Source of the DNA: Pelistega europaea
GTDB taxonomy: Bacteria; Pseudomonadota; Gammaproteobacteria; Burkholderiales; Burkholderiaceae_B
Length of the DNA stretch: 64,000 nucleotides
Assembly (NCBI RefSeq): GCF_013133775.1
Contig: NZ_JABGBO010000003.1
Span: 186,001-250,000 of the forward strand
Reading direction: 5' to 3'
Shown: positions 57,137 to 64,000 of the stretch, one piece after another
How the letters are laid out: the number at the start of each line of letters is the position of its first letter
Numbering within the stretch: the first letter of the stretch is position 1
The notes under the pieces: model-generated
Database searches by the model: none
Told to the model about the DNA's origin: nothing
The model's input: only the letters and a program-made list of their open reading frames with translations
Position numbers and translations under genes: made by a program

Positions 57137-58275
57137 TTGGCAATACTCATCAACAAACCAAATGCAATACCTAGTGTCACCAATGCTGTTCCTCCATAAC
57201 TCATAAATGGTAATGGCACCCCTACTATAGGTAAAATGCCCATGACCATACCCATATTGACAAAAACATAGACAAACAGCATCATAGTCAAAGCACCAGC
57301 AAGTAATGATCCAAATTGGGTTTTGGCCTTGAGTGTGATGACAAAGCAACGAGCCAGCAACAAGGTATAAAGAATCAACAGAAACACACTACCATAAAGC
57401 CCAAACTCCTCAGCAAACACTGCAAAAATAAAGTCCGTGGTCTGTTCTGGAATAAAGTCTAAGTGTGTCTGCGTTCCTTGTAAATAACCCTTACCATAGA
57501 CACCACCAGAACCAATGGCAATCATTCCTTGAATTGTGTGAAAACCCTTACCAAGAGGATCTAGATTCGGATTAAGCAACGTACATACTCGCGTTTTCTG
57601 ATAATCATGCAAGATAACCCAGTCAAAATCTGTTTCGCATAGCAAAGGCTCAAAATGAATTATCAGAGCAATGCCAACAACCCCTAGAATAAACAATGGA
57701 GTTAGCAATTTGAAAGATAACCCTGCAAAATAAATTACAAAAAAGCCTGTCGCAAACACGAGTAATGCAGTACCTAAATCTGGTTGCTTGATAATCAATA
57801 CAAACGGCACCAGGAGAAGTACTCCTGCCACAATAAAATCCATGATTCTCAAGTCGCTACGATGTTTGTCAAAATACCAAGCCAACATCATAGGCACACA
57901 GAGCTTCATCATTTCAGATGGTTGAATACGTAGAAAACCAATATCCAACCAACGAGTTGCTCCTTTACTGGTATAGCCAAATAACAGTACAGCTAGTAGC
58001 AAAAGACACCCAGTCACATAGAAAGGAATCACAATTTTCATCACCTTGGAAGGAGACCATAGTGAAACAAACCACATGGTACCAAAAGCTACAAGAAAGT
58101 TACGTGCTTGTCCTTCAAAACGACCATCCGTCCCTCCTACTGCGGAATGCATGACCACCATACCCAACCCTGCAAATAGCACTAAAATAATCAGTAAAGG
58201 CCAATCAATTGACTTGAAAGCATATCCCACATAACGTATTACTGCATTCATTGCCGAATTTAAGGCCCTATTCAT
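57112..58275 (-). CDS. rodA: Peptidoglycan polymerase RodA (SEDS)
   Basis: 387 residues with about ten membrane helices. SEDS motifs: GYTSKGATRWLDIG, FRIQPSEMMK, and the C-terminal VGVPLPFMSYGG. Works with PBP2 in the elongasome. Last gene of the shape cluster. Confidence 0.95.
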   Translation of the reverse strand: MNRALNSAMNAVIRYVGYAFKSIDWPLLIILVLFAGLGMVVMHSAVGGTDGRFEGQARNFLVAFGTMWFVSLWSPSKVMKIVIPFYVTGCLLLLAVLLFGYTSKGATRWLDIGFLRIQPSEMMKLCVPMMLAWYFDKHRSDLRIMDFIVAGVLLLVPFVLIIKQPDLGTALLVFATGFFVIYFAGLSFKLLTPLFILGVVGIALIIHFEPLLCETDFDWVILHDYQKTRVCTLLNPNLDPLGKGFHTIQGMIAIGSGGVYGKGYLQGTQTHLDFIPEQTTDFIFAVFAEEFGLYGSVFLLILYTLLLARCFVITLKAKTQFGSLLAGALTMMLFVYVFVNMGMVMGILPIVGVPLPFMSYGGTALVTLGIAFGLLMSIANYTPHKPS

Positions 58276-58373
58276 ACCCCCCCCTTTTTGACGGATAAAG
58301 CATATAACCCTCTTAAAGGCATAAAGACAAACCCTTGAAGAGCTACAATATCATAGTGTTGTATTTCCATACT

Positions 58374-60410
58374 CTACTCCCGTGATTGAGCGGCGTTAGG
58401 AGAAAGTGGCTCAAAAATCTCAGGAATAGCCTCTTGGGTTTTATCTTCTGGGTTACGAGGCGTTTCCTCTGGTACCTCAGTATCAGGAGAGCTCTCTTCA
58501 ACTGGTTCGCCTTCTTCTTGGTAGAAAGTAGGCACATATTCAGGCTGTACTGAGCGATTAGGAGACAACCAGTAATCAAACACCTTGCGGGCTATAGGAG
58601 CAGCTACAGTAGATCCCCAACCTCCATTTTCTACAATTAGTGCCACTGCAATTTGAGGATTATTAGCTGGCGCGTAACCCATATATAAAGCATGGTCATG
58701 CAGGCGCTTATTCAAAGCCCGGGCATTGTATTTAGCCCCACGCAAACTAAACACTTGTGCTGTCCCTGTTTTACCTGCCGCTTGATAAGCTGCGCCTGCA
58801 AATACTCGGCTACCCGTACCATAACGGTTAACATCAATCATAGCGCGTTTAATTACTTGCAGATTTTCAGGCTTAAGTGCAATCGTATACTCAGGCTCTT
58901 TGACAACTTGCTCCGCTTTACGAGTCACAGGATTTTCTAGCCAGTGAACAATGTGTGGCCGCATATAAACACCATTAGCCGCCAGTACAGACGTCGCCTG
59001 TGCCAACTGCATAATCGTAAAGGCATTATATCCTTGTCCCACCGTCACAGAAATTGTCTCGCCGACATGCCAAGTTTGCTTTTTGGGATCTTTAAATGCC
59101 TTACGTTTCCATTCTCTAGAGGGAAGAATACCACGTTTTTCTCCTGGTAAATCAATACCTGTCTGCTTACCAAACCCAAATTGCTGGGTGAAATCATGCA
59201 AGTTATCTACCCCAATCACAGGTCCTAAACTAAAGAAGTAGGTATCCGATGACACCATAATCGCCTTATGCATATCGGTGGGTCCATAAACCGCACGCCC
59301 TGCATTGTGAAAACGTTGATTCCCATACTCGAAATAGCCAGGGTCAGGAATACGTGTATCTGCATCACGCAATCCTAAAGACAACGCTGCTAAAGCAACA
59401 AAAGGCTTATATGTCGAACCAATAGGGAATGTTCCTGAAATCGGCCTATCCAACAATGGTACATCAGCAGACTCATTTAATCGACGCCAATTTTCTACAT
59501 CAATGCCGTCCACAAATAGATTAGGGTCAAAAGAAGGCTCCGACACATAGGCTAAAACCTCTCCTGTCTTAGGATTAATGGCAACCAATGCTCCACGCTG
59601 AGGATTTTTGGGATCTTTAAAAATCCCCTCTACCATCTGTTGTAATCCCATATCAATGGAGAGTCGCAAGTTATCACCAGGGACAGGATCAATCCGCTTT
59701 AACACACGCACAGGCCGTCCCGAAGCCGATATTTCAACCTCTTCCCAGCCAGTCTTTCCATGTAATTGCTGTTCGTAACTCGCCTCAATCCCTTTCTTAC
59801 CAATAATATCAGTGCCGCGATAATTACCCTCTAGCCCCTCTTTTTCAAGTTGCTCTTTATCTTTTTCCGAGATACGCCCCACATAACCAATTAAATGGGC
59901 TGCCGATTCACCTTGTGGATATTCACGTACCCAACGTGCTTTCAAACTAACACCCGGAAAACGATAAGAATGAGCAGCGAAAATGGCCGCTTCTTCATCA
60001 GTAATATTGTGACGCAAAATAACCGAGCCAAAACGAGGAGCGCCAGATAAACGTCGACGAAAACGACGAATATCTAAGTCAGTAATAGGTATAAGTTGCT
60101 TCAGCTCAGCAATGACATCATCTATTTTCTTAACTTGAGCAGGGGTTATCTCAATAGTATAGTCACGGTAACTTCTAGCTAATACCACTCCATTGCGATC
60201 CACTACCTCACCTCGTCGAGGAGGAATAGGCACCAAGGAAATACGGTTCCGCTCAGCTCGCTCTGATAACCCTTGGTAGCGCTCCACTTGTAATACCCAC
60301 AGACGATAAATTAGCACTCCAAAGCACATCAACACAAAAAGACTTGCTACGATAATTCGTACAATCAATTTGCGTCTATTAATGCCAGAGCTTTTGCCAA
60401 ATTCCAACAT
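58374..60410 (-). CDS. mrdA: Penicillin-binding protein 2
   Basis: 678 residues. N-terminal membrane anchor (about 17-37), dimerisation domain with RGEVVDRNG, transpeptidase domain: STYKP (S-x2-K), SSD, and AGKTGTAQ (KTG). The last 50 or so residues are a long acidic, proline-rich tail, which goes beyond the family core. Confidence 0.95.
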   Translation of the reverse strand: MLEFGKSSGINRRKLIVRIIVASLFVLMCFGVLIYRLWVLQVERYQGLSERAERNRISLVPIPPRRGEVVDRNGVVLARSYRDYTIEITPAQVKKIDDVIAELKQLIPITDLDIRRFRRRLSGAPRFGSVILRHNITDEEAAIFAAHSYRFPGVSLKARWVREYPQGESAAHLIGYVGRISEKDKEQLEKEGLEGNYRGTDIIGKKGIEASYEQQLHGKTGWEEVEISASGRPVRVLKRIDPVPGDNLRLSIDMGLQQMVEGIFKDPKNPQRGALVAINPKTGEVLAYVSEPSFDPNLFVDGIDVENWRRLNESADVPLLDRPISGTFPIGSTYKPFVALAALSLGLRDADTRIPDPGYFEYGNQRFHNAGRAVYGPTDMHKAIMVSSDTYFFSLGPVIGVDNLHDFTQQFGFGKQTGIDLPGEKRGILPSREWKRKAFKDPKKQTWHVGETISVTVGQGYNAFTIMQLAQATSVLAANGVYMRPHIVHWLENPVTRKAEQVVKEPEYTIALKPENLQVIKRAMIDVNRYGTGSRVFAGAAYQAAGKTGTAQVFSLRGAKYNARALNKRLHDHALYMGYAPANNPQIAVALIVENGGWGSTVAAPIARKVFDYWLSPNRSVQPEYVPTFYQEEGEPVEESSPDTEVPEETPRNPEDKTQEAIPEIFEPLSPNAAQSRE

Positions 60411-60421
60411 AAACGCACCTA

Positions 60422-60964
60422 TTACTCTAGTTTATGCTCATCTTTGGGAGAATGTGAGAGAAACTTAAACAAAAGATCCACCACAAACCATAAACATGCA
60501 GTAATCAAGCCAGACCATAGCCAGCCCCAGCCCGCCCATACGCCAGCAAGCCATGCCTCAAAAATACGACCAGGAATAACTGCCAACACAAATACAGGTA
60601 GCATAGAGAAAAAGTGGGCAAACACAGAAAATTGGACAATATGACGACGCATATTAATCACAAAATAAATCACAATCACATAATAAAGAGCATGACGTCC
60701 CAACACATTAGTATCATGAACATCCATCAATAAACCCAATAAAAACGCAGCAAACATGCCTACGCCTTTAGCACTATGGACGCACCAGAACGCCAGTACA
60801 ACTAATAGAATATCAGGGGAACCTGGCCAGTCACGCCAAGGTAATAAAGACGCCATAAAAGTGACAAAAATGCTTCCCCAAACAAAACTACCAGAGCTTT
60901 GAAAAACATCATCCCCCGTATCAATAGGGTGTAGGGAGCGAATGGGAGTATTAGATTTAGTCAT
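60422..60964 (-). CDS. mreD: Rod-shape protein MreD
   Basis: 180 residues with five or so membrane helices. Small hydrophobic MreD family, order mreC-mreD-mrdA. Overlaps mreC by 8 bp, so coupled. Confidence 0.92.
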   Translation of the reverse strand: MTKSNTPIRSLHPIDTGDDVFQSSGSFVWGSIFVTFMASLLPWRDWPGSPDILLVVLAFWCVHSAKGVGMFAAFLLGLLMDVHDTNVLGRHALYYVIVIYFVINMRRHIVQFSVFAHFFSMLPVFVLAVIPGRIFEAWLAGVWAGWGWLWSGLITACLWFVVDLLFKFLSHSPKDEHKLE

Positions 60965-62024
60965 TCTGAACTCCTTGATTATCTACCGCTTTAGAGGAGT
61001 TTGCTGTCTTTGGTTTAGTAAGTGATTGTGCAGGAGCTGTTAGTGATTTTGCATCAGATTTAGCAGGTACAGCTACCGATGTACTCATCGGTGACACTGG
61101 CTTGGTAGATGGAGCAACTGACTTAATACCTGCTTCAGATAATGGATTACCACTGGCAGAAACATCATTTTCCTCAGTAGAGAGAGAGTCAGTCTCTGTC
61201 AATAAAACTAGAAAGTGCAAATATTGCTCTGGGTGCGCTGATGGTTCTACCAATGCACTCACAAAACCTTGTGCGGAATTATTTTCAATCTTACTCACTC
61301 GACCAATAGCTAAACCAGCGGGATATACTCCACCAATACCGCTAGTAACCAGCTGATCACCTTCTTTAATATCAGCTCCTTGAGCAAGATAACGCACCTC
61401 TATCAAACCAGGATGCCCTGTACCATACACCACAACACGTAAACCATTACGCACAACAATAGCAGGCATTGTGACTCGCTCATCGGTAATTAATGATGCT
61501 TCTGATGTACTAGAAGTGACTCGCTGTACCTGCCCTACTATACCACCCTCTCCAATCACAGGCATGCCAGGAGCAATGCCATCATTAGCCCCTTTGGTCA
61601 ATATGAGTGTCTGGTGTAAAGGATTTGCCGCTGCATACAGGATTTGCACAGCAACGGAAGGAATACTTACAGAGTTTTTGATGCCTAGTAACTGCCTTAA
61701 TTGGGCATTTTCAGCTTCTAATCGAGTCGCTTGCACACTAAGCTGCGTTAGTCCTATCCGTTGACGTTGAGTTTCTTCAGTCTGGATTTTAGCCAGCTCA
61801 ACAGCATTAGACCAGTTGGTAATTTCTTTGACAACATCGCGTGGCCAAAGGGCTGCTTTTTGAAAGGGAGTCAGTACTGTAGCAATGAACCTGCGTGACG
61901 AAACGAGTAGATTCGTCTGTGAATCTACTATCATCATTACAATGCAAAGTACGCCTAAAAAAGCCAGCTTAACACCAGAGGCTTGGCCTCTTTTAAATAG
62001 GCGCAAAGACTTCTCTTGCTGCAT
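60957..62024 (-). CDS. mreC: Rod-shape protein MreC
   Basis: 355 residues. One membrane helix (about 18-35), a coiled coil (about 70-110), then the two beta-barrel domains (GMPVIGEGGIVGQV, VTSGIGGVYPAGLAIG). The last 75 residues are Ser/Pro/Lys-rich and probably disordered. Confidence 0.94.
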   Translation of the reverse strand: MQQEKSLRLFKRGQASGVKLAFLGVLCIVMMIVDSQTNLLVSSRRFIATVLTPFQKAALWPRDVVKEITNWSNAVELAKIQTEETQRQRIGLTQLSVQATRLEAENAQLRQLLGIKNSVSIPSVAVQILYAAANPLHQTLILTKGANDGIAPGMPVIGEGGIVGQVQRVTSSTSEASLITDERVTMPAIVVRNGLRVVVYGTGHPGLIEVRYLAQGADIKEGDQLVTSGIGGVYPAGLAIGRVSKIENNSAQGFVSALVEPSAHPEQYLHFLVLLTETDSLSTEENDVSASGNPLSEAGIKSVAPSTKPVSPMSTSVAVPAKSDAKSLTAPAQSLTKPKTANSSKAVDNQGVQND

Positions 62025-62044
62025 CCGTCACCTAAAAAGACAAT

Positions 62045-62074
62045 AGCACCCAAGGTAACTATACCATGGGTGCT
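62045..62074 (-). terminator. Hairpin between mreB and mreC
   Basis: AGCACCCA (62045-62052) and TGGGTGCT (62067-62074), with an almost complete inner stem. Read from mreB it is followed after 5 bases by TCTTTTT. Probably a partial terminator, giving less mreCD than mreB. Confidence 0.55.
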
Positions 62075-62088
62075 ATACCTAATCATCA

Positions 62089-63180
<1,092 letters not shown>

Positions 63181-63320
63181 TTATAAATTGGATATTGCTT
63201 AATATTAACTTATAATGAACAGAATCCCGAAATTTTATCATTTCTAAGGCTTTTATATACCAGCTTTAGTGGTAAATTTCCTTTTTTTACAATTTTTATT
63301 GACTTTTTTTCTTACAGTCT

Positions 63321-63629
63321 ATGTCACTTACACCTAAAGATGTGAGCCGAATTGCACGTCTTGCTCGCTTGGAACTCAGCGAAGCGGCTCAAGCTAAGGC
63401 TCTAAACGAACTTAATAGCATGCTAGGATTGATTGAAGCTTTACAATCAGTAGATACCAGCGGTGTCATTCCCCTAGCCCACCCTCTTTCTGTGCACGAA
63501 GAAATCAGTTTGCGTTTACGTGAAGATGTTGTCACTGAAACTGCTTCCATTGAAAACCGTCAATCTTTGATGGCCAACGCCCCTGCAGAATCAGAGGGAT
63601 TATTCCTAGTACCAAAAGTTATCGAGTAA
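63321..63629 (+). CDS. gatC: Glutamyl-tRNA(Gln) amidotransferase subunit C
   Basis: 102 residues. Small helical GatC with [12 protein letters not shown], a Leu-rich middle and LREDVVTE. Stabilises the GatAB complex. Divergent from mreB. Confidence 0.95.
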   Translation: MSLTPKDVSRIARLARLELSEAAQAKALNELNSMLGLIEALQSVDTSGVIPLAHPLSVHEEISLRLREDVVTETASIENRQSLMANAPAESEGLFLVPKVIE

Positions 63630-63631
63630 TT

Positions 63632-64000
63632 ATGTCTTTCCAATCTATACAAGCCGTACGAGCAGCACTTGATAGCAAACAGGTCAGTGCTGTAGAACTA
63701 GCACAAGAAGCAATTAACAAGGCAGAACAACTCTCGCGCCTTAATGCTTTTTTGCATATTGATTCAGAACTTACTTTAGCCCAGGCACGTCTAGCTGATG
63801 AGCGCATCGCCAAGGGGGCACAAGGCTTCCTAACTGGTTTGCCTATCGCCCATAAAGACGTCTTTGTGACCAAAGGCTGGCGTACCACTGCCTCAAGTAA
63901 AATGCTAGCTAACTATACCAGTCCTTTTGACGCCACTGTCGTTGATTTATTAGCTCAGGCAGGTTGTGTCAATATCGGTAAATTAAACTGTGATGAATTC
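63632..64000 (+). CDS. gatA: Glutamyl-tRNA(Gln) amidotransferase subunit A, 3'-truncated by the window
   Basis: First 123 codons. Amidase-signature start: [14 protein letters not shown] holds the catalytic lysine, followed by [11 protein letters not shown]. The catalytic serines lie beyond the window. Starts 2 bp after gatC. Confidence 0.95.
   Translation, partial: MSFQSIQAVRAALDSKQVSAVELAQEAINKAEQLSRLNAFLHIDSELTLAQARLADERIAKGAQGFLTGLPIAHKDVFVTKGWRTTASSKMLANYTSPFDATVVDLLAQAGCVNIGKLNCDEF

Overview
The housekeeping genes point to a low-GC member of the Alcaligenaceae (Burkholderiales), of the Taylorella/Pelistega kind. This rests on gene order and protein families, not on a database search. 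Supporting orders are rplM-rpsI...argC-erpA, glyA-nrdR-ribD-ribE, trpE-trpG-trpD-trpC behind a Trp leader peptide, the mreB-mreC-mreD-mrdA-rodA cluster and gatC-gatA. The window has two parts: about 12.3 kb of AT-rich accessory DNA ending at a tRNA-Ser gene, then about 51 kb of ordinary chromosome.

Region 1 (1-4767) starts inside an operon of unrecognised function: two glycine-rich membrane proteins on either side of an acidic TerB-like protein, then a YkgJ-type cysteine-cluster protein and two small related proteins. A hairpin element, a 55-residue membrane protein and a HEPN-domain protein follow.

Region 2 (4768-12295) is an integrative-element graveyard. It holds five copies (one internally deleted) of a paralogous family with a conserved C-terminal signature (GDKNIAnFPR or its equivalent), a third glycine-rich membrane protein, a zinc-ribbon protein and two DinJ/YafQ-type toxin-antitoxin modules, one with a frameshifted toxin. 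Six of these genes or gene groups follow a shared GCGACACAACC-type leader. A tyrosine-integrase C-terminal fragment lies just after a 13-bp copy of the tRNA-Ser 3' end, and a block of about 1 kb recurs 4,324 bp further on, ending at the real tRNA-Ser(GGA). The simplest reading is two related elements integrated in tandem at one tRNA site. I consider regions 1 and 2 the best candidates for an undescribed system.

Region 3 (12396-27356, mostly minus strand) carries ribE, ribD, nrdR, glyA, a PEBP-family protein, tyrS, anmK (plus strand), a 19-repeat Sel1 protein, erpA, argC, a Fic protein with an operator-like repeat array, rpsI and rplM. A decayed DinJ antitoxin lies between ribD and ribE.

Region 4 (27684-50854) carries an orphan TRAP binding protein, pmbA, yjgA/darP, an esterase, dsbC, a UbiH-family monooxygenase, mltA, rpe, gph, the trp leader and trpEGDC, a HIT protein, an RhlE-type helicase, a MidA-like methyltransferase, cca, slt, 5-formyl-THF cyclo-ligase, panC, scpA and a DUF3460 protein.

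Region 5 (51033-64000) carries an Aap-type amino-acid ABC transporter without a binding-protein gene, ftsEX, mutY, the cell-shape cluster rodA-mrdA-mreD-mreC-mreB, and gatC plus the start of gatA.
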